64,000 nucleotides of DNA from Coleophoma eucalyptorum (GCA_026120035.1 JALRME010000022.1:124001-188000), one strand, 5' to 3'. Positions 23,751 to 36,262 are shown, numbered from the stretch's first letter. Notes: generated by a model not told the origin, from the letters alone. Translations and numbers: made by a program.

Positions 23751-25165
23751 TCAGTTGAGCTTCACGTAATTACCTGCAATCGAGTTAGTACGGCTAATAA
23801 TCATGCAAGAACAAAAGCGACACGAACCTGGGAATTGGCCTTGCTTTCCCTTGATCTTACCCACCCACCACTCGTTTTCCGTGGCACCACGGGTAACAAT
23901 TTCGATCGTGTCGCCCGTGGTAAAGCTCAAATCACCTTCTGCTTGGGCCTCATAATCATATAAGGCAGTTGCTGTCTCGGCTGCTGGTGCACCACTGAGA
24001 CGTGAAGGCTTGGGCTTTGGAGGTGGAGGTGCAGCTCCCTTGGCCTTTGCAGCCGCACCCCATGTGCCTGTGGAGTTAGATCGCCCCACGCTATTTTCGC
24101 CTGAATGCGGAGACAGTTGGCTGGTGTATGGTGGCGGCGGGTGTTCTGCGTCTGCAGATTTCTCGCCCGGAGGTGTATATGAGGACTTTCCGGACTCGAT
24201 AGCAAGCCGAGTGGGTTTATTCTCGAGAGCCAATTTTCCTGGTGGCGTCCATTTGGCTCCGGGTGGTCGCTTCGCACCTGTTGTCTTAAACTTGGTAATA
24301 GTCAATGCTTCCGCCTGTTCCTTGATATCTCCTCTCTTGGCCTCGAAAGCCTCCTCAATACCAAGGTTCAGGTTGAAATATCCAATGTCCATGCCTTGTG
24401 TCTTCTCATGTAAGGTATAGAAGACATTCAATTGCATGTAGTAGAAAGACTGGAATAGTGGACGGATGAACTCTCTTTCCAAGGCAAAGAGCTTCGGTAG
24501 TTCATCCTTCAGGAGATCATTATAGTAGTTGTACTCTTGCGTGGCCTGCTCCACGTCCGCTTCTGCCTTGTAAAGGGCCTTCTCGTCCTTCAGAGACTTC
24601 TCCTTCTTATCCTGCAACTTCTTCAAAGACGCACGGTGCCGATCATAATCTAGCTGTTTATGGTCTCGTTTTATCGCACCCTTTCGGATCTGCTTGATGA
24701 TCTCTAGTAATTCATCAGCAGGTCGGATTACTCTTGTCTCGATCATTTCTAATTCAGGCTGCAGTGTCGCAAGCAAGTCTCGCACAATTGCCTCATATTC
24801 CTCACAGGCCTTGATACCCTCCGGATTACTGTCGATAACAAGAGAGTCTGGATCCGATACCCGACCCGATATAGGTTTATAGATCTCGGCGATGGCTTGT
24901 GAGAATTCGATCTGGTGATTTAGCATGCCGTTGATTGCCTCGAAGTATTTCTTGCTCTCATCGTGCAGCTTCTTCGTTTCGACTTCCAGTTCCTTAAAGC
25001 GTCGCTCTGCATCGATGTAGACGGCATCTTTGGTATGCTCGCCCACATTAAACTTCGCTTTCAGCGTTTGAGGCGCCTGTGTTGACGTTAATCATTGTGC
25101 GGGTGACCCCACCAAGCCGAAGCGCTTACCCGTATAACGCTCTTCTGAAAGCCTTTGAAGCTCAT
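23751..25165 (-). CDS. RVS167: Rvs167-type BAR-SH3 (amphiphysin-like) protein
   Basis: Three exons (25165-25130, 25076-23828, 23773-23751) give 435 aa. The first exon codes only MSFKGFQKSVIR, the amphipathic start typical of fungal Rvs167. The BAR domain spans about residues 13-240, a long charged coiled coil. A Pro-rich linker with PPPPY and PPPPKPKP follows. The SH3 domain is at about 379-435 (ALYDYEA, then EWWVGK and GNYVKLN). The last 23 bp of coding sequence are in a separate exon behind a 54-bp intron with a weak donor (GTTCGT). The protein bends membrane at endocytic actin patches together with Rvs161. It is divergent from NFS1 across 518 bp. Confidence 0.96.
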
Positions 25166-25683
25166 TTCCACCTTCGTTGTCGCTCAGAGCGAGTTCGATG
25201 CCTTGTTTATGATCGGTTGGTAGTTGTACTTGCTGTCACGCAAGCTCTTGACGAGGTAGGTGGTGCTGGCGGTTATATGTTTGCCTTGGAGTGAATTTGC
25301 GCGGTCCGACGTCCGAATGCGCGATGACGAAGAATGAGGCTATGCTCTTGACCACGGCTCATATGCGTGGCTGGTGCCGCACTCTCGAATAGAGACAAGC
25401 TATTTGTGCCGGACCGTTGGTGTTCGCAGGTGGATGATGTGTTTATAGACGATTGAAACGGCAGATCTGAGTACAGAGTGAATACCAGTTTGGATTGTGC
25501 TTTGGGACGATCTCGCATCTCGCATCTGAGAACGACTGGGGACCGACCGTGATGACGATTGAAACCGCCTCTTATTGGCTCGGCTATTTACTTCGGACTT
25601 CCGTAGCTGACTTTGACCATTAAAGAATTATTTGCCTCTCTCTCTCCTCTCGATCTTTACATGCTTCAAGCTTCATCATAATC
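25166..25683. promoter_or_regulatory. Bidirectional promoter region, RVS167/NFS1
   Basis: 518 bp between two divergent start codons. An ATTGG (inverted CCAAT) lies at 25574-25578, about 110 bp upstream of the NFS1 ATG, and pyrimidine-rich sequence follows up to the ATG. No gene fits between. The CCAAT assignment is by motif only. Confidence 0.55.
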
Positions 25684-27476
25684 ATGTCGAGCATCGCATC
25701 AAATTCTTTGCGACAGGCTTCGCGCCTGTGTTTGAAGCAGTCTGCTCCTTCGGCTGGTCTTCTAAGGGCGTCTGCACTTCCTCGAGCAGCTACCACTGCT
25801 CGAAGAAGCTCGAGGAGGGGATACGTCTCAGAGACCAAGAAGGATAATGCTCAGGTTAATATCGATACTGCTATCCGAGCAGAGCAGAAGGCTTTCTTCA
25901 AGGAGACTGGCTTGAAAGCTGATGAACAATCAGTGCCAGGTACTACCGTGAGTGCGGATGCAATGATGAGTCCTATGGCTGGTATGTATCTTGATCTATA
26001 TCCAATATCCCGCAATAACTGACGCAGCAGTAGGAGTACTCCAACAAGCTACTGTTATGGATGAAGGACAAAGACCAATTTATCTTGATATGCAAGCTAC
26101 AACACCCTTAGATCCCCGAGTGTTGGATGCTATGTTACCATTTTACTCTGGTTTATATGGTAATCCACATTCAAGGACTCACGCATATGGATGGGAGACC
26201 GATAAAGCTATCGAGGAAGCTCGAGAGAACATTGCTAAGCTGATCGGTGCTGATCCGAAAGAAATAATTTTCACCAGTGGAGCGACTGAAAGTAACAACA
26301 TGAGCATCAAGGGCGTTGCAAGATTTTTTGGCAGGTCCGGAAAGAAGAAGCATATCATCACGTCGCAAACAGAGCACAAGTGTGTGCTGGATAGTTGCCG
26401 ACATTTGCAAGATGAGGGCTTCGATGTCACATACCTGCCTGTTCAAGAAAATGGCTTGATTGACATGGAGGAATTTAAGGCGGCGATACGACCAGGCGAA
26501 ACTGCTATTGCCAGCATCATGTCCGTCAACAACGAGATTGGAGTAATCCAACCTTTAGAGGAGATAGGCAAGATCTGCCGCGCAAACAAGGTTTTCTTCC
26601 ACACCGATGCTGCGCAAGCAGTGGGAAAGATTCCAATGGACGTTAACAAGATGAACATCGATCTAATGTCAATCTCTTCGCATAAGATCTACGGACCAAA
26701 GGGAATTGGTGCGTGTTACGTTCGAAGACGACCAAGAGTTAGAATCGATCCCATCATTAGTGGTGGAGGACAGGAGAGAGGACTGCGAAGTGGAACTCTA
26801 GCACCGGCCTTGGTAGTTGGTTTCGGAGAGGCCTGCCGCATTGCTTCCGAAGAACTCGAAGTAAGTCTCAGCTTTATTTCTCCTTATCCATCGAAAAGTT
26901 TTCCATGATGAATTACATTACCATGCATGGCTTTCCTAGCTGTCTCCTTACGAGTTGAGATTTCCTTGACGACATGTACCTTTTCTGAACCTTGAAACTT
27001 TACTCTTCGTATCAATCGATAGTGTGGTGGAACACCGCTAACCCATCAAACAGTACGACTCAAAGCGTATCAAGAAGCTCTCCGATCGATTGCTCAAAGG
27101 TCTTCTCTCTTTAGAGCATACTACTCAAAATGGTGATCACGAGCACTTCTACCCCGGCTGCGTCAATGTGTCGTTCGCTTACGTCGAGGGTGAATCCCTA
27201 CTGATGGCCCTTAAAGACATTGCCTTATCATCAGGTAGTGCTTGTACATCGGCGTCTCTCGAGCCCAGTTACGTTCTCCGAGCACTTGGAAGCAGTGACG
27301 AAAGCGCACACAGCAGTATTCGATTCGGCATCGGACGTTTCACGACCGAAAGTGAGATTGACTATGTACTAAAGGCTGTCCAAGAGCGTGTCACATTCTT
27401 GCGAGAACTTAGTCCACTCTGGGAGCTTGTCCAAGAAGGCATCGCACTCGATAGTATTGAGTGGAGTCAGCATTAG
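25684..27476 (+). CDS. NFS1: Cysteine desulfurase Nfs1, mitochondrial
   Basis: Three exons (25684-25981, 26031-26860, 27054-27476) give 516 aa. The N-terminal 50 residues are rich in Arg, Ser and Ala and lack acidic residues, as expected of a mitochondrial targeting peptide. The class V aminotransferase core begins at [30 protein letters not shown] supplies the cofactor-stacking His. [10 protein letters not shown] holds the pyridoxal-phosphate Lys (about K318), and [19 protein letters not shown] holds the persulfide Cys (about C440). The C-terminus contains the [11 protein letters not shown] block and ends in the usual [23 protein letters not shown] region. The enzyme converts cysteine to alanine and passes sulfur to the Isu scaffold and to tRNA thiolation. 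Intron 1 ends in a NAGNAG acceptor, so a 517-aa form is possible. Confidence 0.98.
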
Positions 27477-28049
27477 TTTACTACAATTGTTTTTATTTTA
27501 TTTTTTTCTTAGCGGTTGGAGTTCGATGACTTGGGCGGTTCATGGCGCAGGACATCAATTGGGGTATCCGAAGGCAAACGGATGTATGTGTATTATAAGA
27601 TATTAGTCTAGGTTTTGGCGCTGGTACACACAGCTCACACTATCACTTTGTTGTGAATGGATCTGCTTCGTTCAAGCATAGTTTCAGATATTTTTCTTGC
27701 GGATAATTCATCACTGATAATATTTATTGCATAATATTTGCATCCCAGACCATTCAGATCATCCATAGCCCGTCCCTTTTAGGTTGTCCTATTGTACTAA
27801 ACCGCTGCCAGGCATATAAAAGAGTAGAGATTTACTATCTTTGAGCTCTTCAAATATCTACATCCTCCCAGTATTAAAGAAATATCAATAACAGATGGTG
27901 TTCTCAAGCAGCTTCATGGGCGTGCAGTTTCCTGTACTTACGTAGTTAAAATCATCATCTTTGGTCGCTACGGGCGAGAGTTGAGATTCAAGATGTAATA
28001 TATCAACTTTTCACTACAGGCCGAAGATTCATCCTCGCGGCCATCGCAT
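27477..28049. other. Convergent intergenic region
   Basis: 573 bp between the 3' ends of NFS1 (+) and the Zn2Cys6 gene (-). The first part is T-rich, as in a 3' untranslated region. No gene is seen. Confidence 0.6.
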
Positions 28050-30399
28050 TCAGAAGACCCAATTGCCTTCAATATCCGTATTCAACAAACTGTCAAAGAA
28101 CAATGTATCCGACTCCTGCAAATTCCAGTCCTCGATTGGTGGATCAGAAACGAATGGCGGAAACTGACTACTTTGAAACGAAACAAATGGCTGGTTGATG
28201 CTTGGCGCGAAGGGCAAAGCTTGCCAGTCTTGAATTTCTGCATTCTGGCCAGGCATCGGTGGCTGGCGAGAGATACTGATGGGTCTTTGAGTACTTTTCG
28301 TTCCTGATGTGGGAGGTGCGCGGACGATGTTAACGGTGCCGAAATAGGGTATGGTCAAGCGTAGGTTGGAAGTTCCACTGGTCCCACCTGACGTGTTGTC
28401 ATCCATGGCACAAAGGGCTTTAATTACATCTACACTCTGTGAGGCAAACACATCTCCGGTGCCGGAAAGCTCTTCCATGGTCACCACAATTGTATCCACA
28501 AGAGCTCTGTCGCTACAGCACTGTTCGAGTTCTGCAGGATTCTGGGGTGTTTGAGAAGGTTCCAACAGCGCAAGCATAATTGTGATTGAAGCAGTTAACG
28601 CCCCAAAGTCAACTACTTTGCAACAAAATGATTGCTTCATCGCTGATCTCAGAGCCACGTAGCGATTGAGCATTTTGCGTGAGGCAGAAAGACAGGCAAA
28701 TCTGCTGTAGTCGTAGCGACGCTCGGTGCTTGCCCGGAGCATAAAAGGTAGATGTAGAAGACTTTGCAGCTGGAAAAACCAGATCTGTGCCATGATACGG
28801 TCGAACTGTTGAGCTGAGTATATGGAGTGATCGTCAAATAGCACCTTGGGGACGGTCCAGAAGGATGGAGGCAGTTCTTTAGCCAGGCTCTCCAAGCTTT
28901 CATCGATGGACTGGGTAGTGGCAAATGCGTGTGTATGATCAACCTGATTCCGCTCTATGATGCGCCCAGATATACTGGACATTTTTCGATTAAAAAGGTG
29001 ATCTATATCCACATTAGGATTTTGGAACGATTCCTCTGGTGTAAGTTCATCGTCTGCTGATCCACAAGGCATTCCTAGTAGCAGGGCGAGATACCGGTCT
29101 GCTTGGACGATTTGATACCACAGCCGTTTTCCATTGACATTTTTCTCCGGCTGTTTGGCAAAAAGTGTTTGGGTGTAGCCTTTATGTAGACCCATCAGTT
29201 GACCTACGTTAAGCGCTCTGCGAAATGTGAGCCACGACCTTCTGAGGTTTCCAGCGTTTATATGAAACATTCCCTGCAGTACTAGGCACTCCAAGCCCTC
29301 AATAGTACTGACAAGTTCATCGTCAGAGGTAACTGGAACTAAGATGAGCATGCATTTCTAGACATGAAACGAAGCAGTACTCGACCAAAAATAAGACAAC
29401 TACTTACCAAGGCTGGCTGTGGACATATACTTATCCATGGCTTCGTTGATATTGGTTATTTGAAGCGTCTTCATATCGAAAGTGTTTGGCAGTTGCTGCA
29501 TGCACACAGCAATATACAGCAAGGTTCTCGCAATTAAAGTTGGATGTTGCCTGGCGACCTCAGCTAAATGAAAGGACGTCACTGTATTTTGGCTTATGAA
29601 TATCTCACTCGTCGAGGTTTTTGACAGAGCATGAATCAACAGCCAGGAATTCGAGGCATGGCAAATGGTATCAGAGTCTTGTTGGCAAGGCAGCTGTGCA
29701 GCGACAGTCATCCTAATTCTCTCAAGCTTGGATGGCGGTCGGCAAGTCGGTGTACTTTGCGCCATAGTTGGCGGAGTTGGCATTGGTTGCTGTGATGACT
29801 GGGCTCTTGCCGTGTCTCGACGTCCAATCTGCAACATTCAGTCTGTGATTTTATGTGTATAGACAAATATGCAGCACAAGACTTACCACAACATTGTCGA
29901 ACAGCGACAGGATCGGAGCACTATCATATCCAGTAGCCCCCGAACCAGAGTATGGTGTAAGGACATCATTGGTGGTTGACTCCGGTGTGGGTAGCGTAAT
30001 CTTTTCTGATTCATACTGGTTCACTTTTTCAAGTAATTTCTCCAAGAGCATTTCAACGCGGCCAAGCCGCTCCCCCAGCTGAGCACCACTTGGCTGGTCA
30101 TATTCCTCAGGATACTCTTGACTGACACAGTTTGTACCTTCGAGCGTTAGTAAGCATGCTCAGGGTGACATGCGTAAGGTATACAAGCTTACCTCGCTGC
30201 AGACAACCACTGCAAACGGGAACGTTGTCGGTGCTTAGTTGACACTTGATCTTGCGTCTCTTGCCTGTTGGTATAAGAGAAGAGTTGGCTATCTGGATTA
30301 TGATCGCTTCTTACATTCCCAGCAGCTTTTGGTTCCTTTCCTCACTCGCTTCCTACGATGTTCGTCCTCAACCGGCGGAGTTGCGTTCGAAGCCGACAT
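28050..30399 (-). CDS. Zn2Cys6 fungal transcription factor A
   Basis: Five exons (30399-30315, 30264-30193, 30137-29887, 29828-29408, 29338-28050) give 705 aa. The zinc cluster is near the N-terminus: C26, C29, C36, C46, C49, C56, with KRRKIK between the second and third Cys. Intron 1 splits the codon of C29, and intron 2 lies between C49 and C56. A leucine/lysine heptad-like stretch (MLLEKLLEKVNQ) follows and could dimerise. The fungal-specific regulatory domain is in the middle, with NAGNLRRSWLTFRRALNVGQLMG near residue 310. For intron 4 the acceptor at 29339 is chosen because it alone keeps the frame open into VTSDDELV; the nearer AG gives a stop. It is divergent from transcription factor B. 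The target genes are unknown. Confidence 0.9.
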
Positions 30400-30983
30400 G
30401 TCTGATTAGAAATAAAAGAAAGACGACGAGAAGACAGAGAGGTTACGGAGATAAGGCCACTTTCTATCAAAGTCCAAAGACCAGGGTAATATAAGGCAGA
30501 AGGAGGCCTTGTCATCACGTATCCCTACCAGAGGGAAGTGTTCCTAGGATGCTGCGGTGGGTGATCTGAGTGAGGCATGAACGCGATCGCGAGCCGATTT
30601 TCTCCACCGGATTCGGCCGAGGGACAGACTCAATAATACCACACCCTGTAGGCTCACTAATGGCACTACTTCCACGCACAATCTGCGGCAAGAAGGTAAG
30701 ATGACCAGTCCTTTCCTCGTGTTGAACATACAGCACGGAACGGTAAACCCCTTTCTCCGCTTAATATCCGGTGCAGAGTGCAAGTGCGTTCGGTACGTAA
30801 GGAAGCATAGAACCTCACTCGCTGTAGCCATAGCCCTTCTTTAGGATATGTGTCAGACAAGCTTCCTGATAGGATTATTGTCACTGCTCACCTTTACCTT
30901 TGCCTTTGCATTTGCCTTGGTTGTGTGTTCTACAAGGGGCTCTGCTTCTAAAGAACTTTGAATGACTTGCTCACACGCTAAAC
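30400..30983. promoter_or_regulatory. Shared promoter of two divergent Zn2Cys6 genes
   Basis: 584 bp between the start codons at 30399 (-) and 30984 (+). Two CGG triplets in direct orientation, three bases apart, lie at 30608-30616, a spacing compatible with but not diagnostic of a Zn2Cys6 site. Frames in this stretch are short and unrecognised. Confidence 0.5.
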
Positions 30984-33587
30984 ATGATGGCTTCCAGAGA
31001 CATGGACCCCAAGCGGCCGTCCCAGAGAGCCAACGGCCAGAAGTTGACAAGGAGACGTTTTCCATTATCCTGCAATGCTTGTAGAACAAGAAAGTAAGCG
31101 CCTAACCCCCTGCTTACAGCCTTATTCCCTTTAGCCAGACTCCTGTCAGCCCTCTATTCTCCTCGAGTTGAGAAATACTTGGCTGGTAAGCATATCACGT
31201 GCTAAGTGGTTATAGGCTCAAGTGCAATCGAGAAAGACCTTGTCAGAACTGTGTTGTAAGAGGAGAATCTGCTGTTACAAGCTGTACATATGTCGAGAAG
31301 CCAAATGGCAAGGCATCGAGCAAGAGCCGCTCTGGTGCGACAGAAATGCGCGGGCGAATCGAACGTCTCGAAAGCTCCATCCGCTCTATCATGGCCGAGG
31401 GACAGACTAAGAAGCCGTCCTCGCTGAGATCAGAAAGGAGCACTTCTAACTCTACTGAGAACGACTCTGAAGGCTTCACGGGCGGGCCTCCGATCGGTAC
31501 AGACTCGAGAAGTACACATTGGGATGCCGTTCTGCACGAGGTAGGTCCATGAGTTGCGTTGATGGGCATGTCTGATATTTTTCGTCCGTGGCAGGTTGTT
31601 GCTATAAAAGATGCTTGGGGGGACGATGGTGAAGAACATGAAACTCACCTAATGACAGCTAGAGAGTCGTCTGAGTCTAGCCCGCAGCACCATCGACAAA
31701 GTATACTTCATGGTATGACACAGCCACCACCTCTCTCTGAGATAGAAGCAGATATACCATCGAAAGAGACTTGCGAAAAGCTAGTTACTCGCTTCTTTGA
31801 TGCATATAGCCCGGCCATGCCTGCAAAAACTGCCCTTCATAGACCAACAGTCGAGAAGCAACTTCAGCGCCACTTTGCAGATCCCTCAAAAACGAGAGTA
31901 ATCTGGATTGGCCTTCTATTTGGCATAATGTGCATTGCACTGCATACTTATCCACAAAATAATGAAGTTGATGGAGTCCCAAAGGACTACAAGAATAATA
32001 TAACTGCCACAGCTGAGCTTTTCAGAGTCCGGACAGCGGAGTGCTTAATCCATGCTGACATTACGAAACCTAAAGATCTCCTGCTTGAGACTCTCATTCT
32101 TCATTCTTTGGTCGAATATATGCATGAGGTTGATGGGGCCAAAGGTGTCATGCTGCTGTCAAGTATCATAATGCGCCTTGCACTTCAGCAAGGCTATCAT
32201 AGGGATCCAGACCAGCAACCGAACCTTAGCATATTTCAAAGTGAAATGAGGCGGCGCGTCTGGGCTATAGTAAATCAATTTGAGCTGCTCTTCTCAGCCC
32301 AATTGGGAATTCCAAAAGTGATTCGAGTAAGTAGCTCTCGGAACGACTCCATTTTGTGCTAAGTTCTCTGCAGTATGCCGAATGTGATACTAGAGCGATC
32401 AGCAATATCCATGAATATGAGCTTTACGAGGAAATGGTTGTCATGCCTCCTCCTCGGCCTCTCTCCGAGCGGACAGAAATTTCCTACCAGATCTTAAAAG
32501 CCAATATCATGAGAGCATATGGTAATGTCATCGAATTTCTTCATATTGTAGAACCCCAACCCTACAGCGAAGTGTTGCGACTTGATACGATTTTGATGAA
32601 TGTGCGCCAAGATTATCCGCCACATTTTCAGCTACAGTCTCTTGAGGATATGAAAGGTGATCAAGCGACTCATATAATGGAACGCTTCATCTTGCAGCAG
32701 TTTTTCCACAAAGGGATTTGCCTACTACATCGGAAATTCTGGAATCGTGCGACGATGGACAATGGAGAACCCAATTTCTACTATTCTCGAAGGACATCTG
32801 TAGCATCCGCAATGGCCCTCCTTGATAATCAAGCTGCAATGCATCAGATAAGTGGTTCTGGCCAAGCCTTGGAGAAACAAAGGTGGTGGAAGTTTGGGAT
32901 TACCAATCACGATTACATGCTTGCAGCCATGATACTCTCTTTAGATTTAGTATGCGAGCAGAAAGATCCAGATATCAGGTCTTCTGCAGGTATGGTCTCA
33001 TATCTACCACCCATACTGCTTCCAGAGAAAGTTCAAGTTCTCCAAAGAGCGCTTGGAATATGGATCGACGTGCAGAACGATTGCAAAGATGCAGAACGCG
33101 CCATCCAGATTCTCAATGCCGTTATGGCTAAGTTGCGCGCTAAACCTGAGTATACGAGTATCATTAACGGCACTGCTAATGCAGAAGCAACGACAGTGTC
33201 CCTTCCCCTTCGTTCAGAGAGTAGCACTGGTCTTACTCATCAACCTGTCTTGTGGAATGCGGATCCATATATTCAAAAGCAGTTCGAAGTAGATGTACCA
33301 TCAACGGGCCTTGCTACCAGCAATATTAATGAAAATTACAAACTCCCTCTCTGCAGTAGCGAAGGCTACGTAACTAGTAATGGGTTCACCCAGAACTTTG
33401 ATCCAAATAATTTGTTGGATCCATTCGAAGCTGAAGCCGATATTGATTTGCACATGGAATTTGACTGGGTAAGTTGCTGGCGATACCTATTTTCCCAGGG
33501 AAGCCTTGCTAATAGGAGCAGAATACTTGGGACAACTTTATGTACGGTATTGTGACGGAGCCGCCTCCTGGTATGGAGCAGTGCTAG
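30984..33587 (+). CDS. Zn2Cys6 fungal transcription factor B
   Basis: Five exons (30984-31093, 31216-31540, 31595-32326, 32374-33468, 33522-33587) give 775 aa. The zinc cluster is C30, C33, C40, C46, C49, C60. Intron 1 (122 bp) lies between C33 and C40 and splits the Lys codon of RTRKLKC. The last Cys is spaced ten residues after C49 rather than the commoner six to eight. The fungal-specific transcription factor domain spans about residues 195-500, with SSIIMRLALQQGYHRDP and the RRRVW signature near residue 366. The last exon is tiny and encodes NTWDNFMYGI and an acidic/Pro end, a likely activation tail. The start is the first of two adjacent ATGs (30984/30987). Confidence 0.92.
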
Positions 33588-34164
33588 GAACAGATAAAGC
33601 ATACCGTAATACTTCACGCTCGTAGAAAGTAAGTAATATCAGGGTATGTGTTTGTGAAGAAACCGTAGATAATTGACTTGGAGTGAAGGTCCCTCAAACA
33701 CCAAAACTCTGATTTAGCTTTATAAGGTTTGGTGTAACTATACTTGGACCAAGGGCTATAAAGTCCATGGGAATTAGGCTCACGGCGAGATGATAATGCA
33801 CCTGTAATTCCCCTCTTCGGTGCCAATACCTACGAATTGATTCCCAATTTATCAACCATTGGCATTGAATGGAGCCTTTGTAGAAGTACTTCGCTTTCAA
33901 GATTGATAAAGACTTTGGTAAACTGTACAGAAACAAAAGCCGGCATGGAACAAAATTCCTATTCGTGCCTTAGATTGCAGGCATAAAGTCACGTCGTCCC
34001 GCCAAACCTCAAAAAGTATCTTGGAAGCTATAGACAGTGGATCAACGACCTCTCGAATAACCCTAGGCCATTATCAGAAAACAGTACTCTCTTCACGAAT
34101 GATCTGAGGGTTCTATCAATGCCCTTACGCCTCACAAATACCCTGAAACCGAACTATTAGCGCA
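33588..34164. other. Intergenic region upstream of the CTNNBL1 gene
   Basis: 577 bp between two plus-strand genes. It holds the 3' region of transcription factor B and the promoter of the next gene. No further gene is seen. Confidence 0.6.
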
Positions 34165-36086
34165 ATGTCAAGTTTAGATGATCTATTCAAGGTATGTAAA
34201 CACTCAGAACCAGAAGCTCTCTGAATTGTTCCTGACTGAAACTCGCAGAAACCAGCTCTACCTAGTAATAAGAGGAAGCTAGAGGCGACACGAGACCCAA
34301 GTATGAGGTTCTCACGAAACAAAATACAGAGCTCTACTGATAATTTGCGCAGACGAGATCTACAAAGCCGCGAAACTGTCCCCGAATGGCCACGCAAAGA
34401 GCAATGGACGCGCTGCGCAGGTAGAGGAGGAAGACGATGATGATATAGAAGCAGGGCCGTCTATGCCACCCGCGGATGACGAGGAGGATGTGCCTGACGA
34501 CGACGAAGGACGCTTCTTTGGGGGTGGAATCAGCAAAGACGAGTCCGAGATTCTGGATTATATGGATGGCCAAGAAAGCGCAGAAGTGGCACCAGAGAAA
34601 ATCGATTCGGCATGGCTGCGAAAACTGGCGTTAAATTTCGAGAAGAAGATTACCAAGAATAGCGAGCTGCGCGCCAAGTTTGAGGATGATCCGCAGAAGT
34701 TTATGGGCAGTGAGGCGGATCTCGATGCGGATATTAAAGCATTGAGTATCCTGTCTGAACATCCAGAGCTCTATGGGGAGTTTGCGAAGCTAGGCTGCGT
34801 GGGTAGTCTGGTGGGTTTACTAGCGCATGAGAATACGGACATTGCGATTGATGCCGTGGAAATCATTAGCGAGCTGACAGATGAGGATGTGGAAGCTGAA
34901 GAAGAGCAATGGAATGAGATCGTAGATGCGATGTTGGAAGCTGATCTGATGGATCTCCTGGTCTCGAATTTTGCACGCTTCGATGAGAGTAACGAGTCCG
35001 ATCGATCGGGAGTCTACCACGCATTAAGCGTCTTGGAGAACGTAGCTTCAAGAACGGAACTGGCAGAAAAGATTGGACAAGATACGGGAGTACTGAAATG
35101 GTTATTGCAACGAAGTCAGAAGCGCGAGTCGCCTGTATCACAGAACAAGCAGTACGCCGCCGAAGTGCTCGCCATCCTGCTCCAGTCCTCGGAACTCAAC
35201 CGACAGAAGATCTGCGACTTAGACGGTGTGGATATCCTGCTACAGCTCCTAGCCAGCTACCGCAAACGCGACCCGGTAAAAGGGAGCGAGGAAGAAGAGT
35301 TTGTGGAGAATATCTTCGATTGCCTTACCTGCGTCGTCGACACAGCAACAGGCAAGAGTAAACTCGTAGAAGCAGAAGGTGTCGAGCTAGCACTCATTAT
35401 GCTTAAGGAAGGCAAAATGAGTAAATCCCGTGCACTCCGCTTAATCGACCACGCGCTGGGTGGACAGGCAGGAGCTGCAGTATGCGAAAAACTTGTCGAA
35501 GCAGCGGGTTTGAAGGTTATCTTCAGCATGTTCATGAAGAAGCAAGATAGCACAACTACCGAACATTTATTGGGTATCTTCTCCTCACTACTTCGCTCTC
35601 TGCCGCACAATTCCCCAGCCCGTATCCGCACTCTGGCCAAATTTGTGGAGAAGGAATACGAGAAGCTTGGAAAGTTGATCACGCTGCGGCGTGAGTATGC
35701 GAAGCGAGTAGCGGTGGTAGACGAGCAGATTCGGACAGAGCAGCGTGAGCTTGGACCTGAGGAGAGAGAGGAGATGGCGGATGAGTGGTTGAGTAGGAGA
35801 TTAGATGCCGGCTTGTTTTGCTTGCAGACTATTGACGTTGTGCTTGCTTGGTGTGTGGCGGAGGATCCAGGTGCAGAGAAGAAGGTCAGACAGCTTCTTG
35901 CAGAGAGGGATGAGGGATTGGATCTTCTGAGAGGGACGCTGCAGGGTGAGTTTCTTCCGTCTTTCTCCTTCATGTGTCCTCAATTACTAACTTTGAGTAG
36001 AGCAATTAGATACCATGTCTGGTGAAAGTGAAGAGGAGACTATGGTTAGGGACATGCTAGGCACCTTAATACAGTTCTTGACATAA
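34165..36086 (+). CDS. CTNNBL1: Beta-catenin-like protein 1 (CTNNBL1/NAP) family
   Basis: Four exons (34165-34191, 34249-34300, 34353-35945, 36001-36086) give 585 aa. The first exon codes only nine residues (MSSLDDLFK). The second carries a basic stretch (NKRKLE). An acidic low-complexity part precedes the armadillo-type core, which starts at EILDYMDGQE and runs through ALSILSEHPELYGEF, NTDIAIDAVEIISELTDEDV and RSGVYHALSVLENVASR to RRLDAGLFCLQTIDVVLAW. This is the CTNNBL1 family, a component of Prp19-associated spliceosomal complexes that binds nuclear localisation signals of partners such as CDC5L. The length is near the family norm. An AATAAA lies at 36098-36103, 12 bp after the stop. Confidence 0.95.
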
Positions 36087-36262
36087 AGTCACCCTCGAAT
36101 AAATTAAAAGATCTCACAAAATTCTCAAAGCAGATACTTTATGAGGAAAACCGGGGTATCAATTTCTCATCCCATCAGCACGGCTATAAAGTACATCCTC
36201 GCTAGCAAACTATCAACATCATCGCATAGTATTCATACACGTAACGCCCGACCCAATCCGTT

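Noticed and set aside
29339..29407. Nearer acceptor (TCTAG) for intron 4 of transcription factor A
   Set aside because: It leads to a stop within about ten codons. The acceptor at 29339 restores the conserved reading frame.
35257..35973. 238-aa minus-strand open frame
   Set aside because: It is antisense to the CTNNBL1 coding exon, with Ser/Leu-rich composition from the reverse complement. It has no features of its own.
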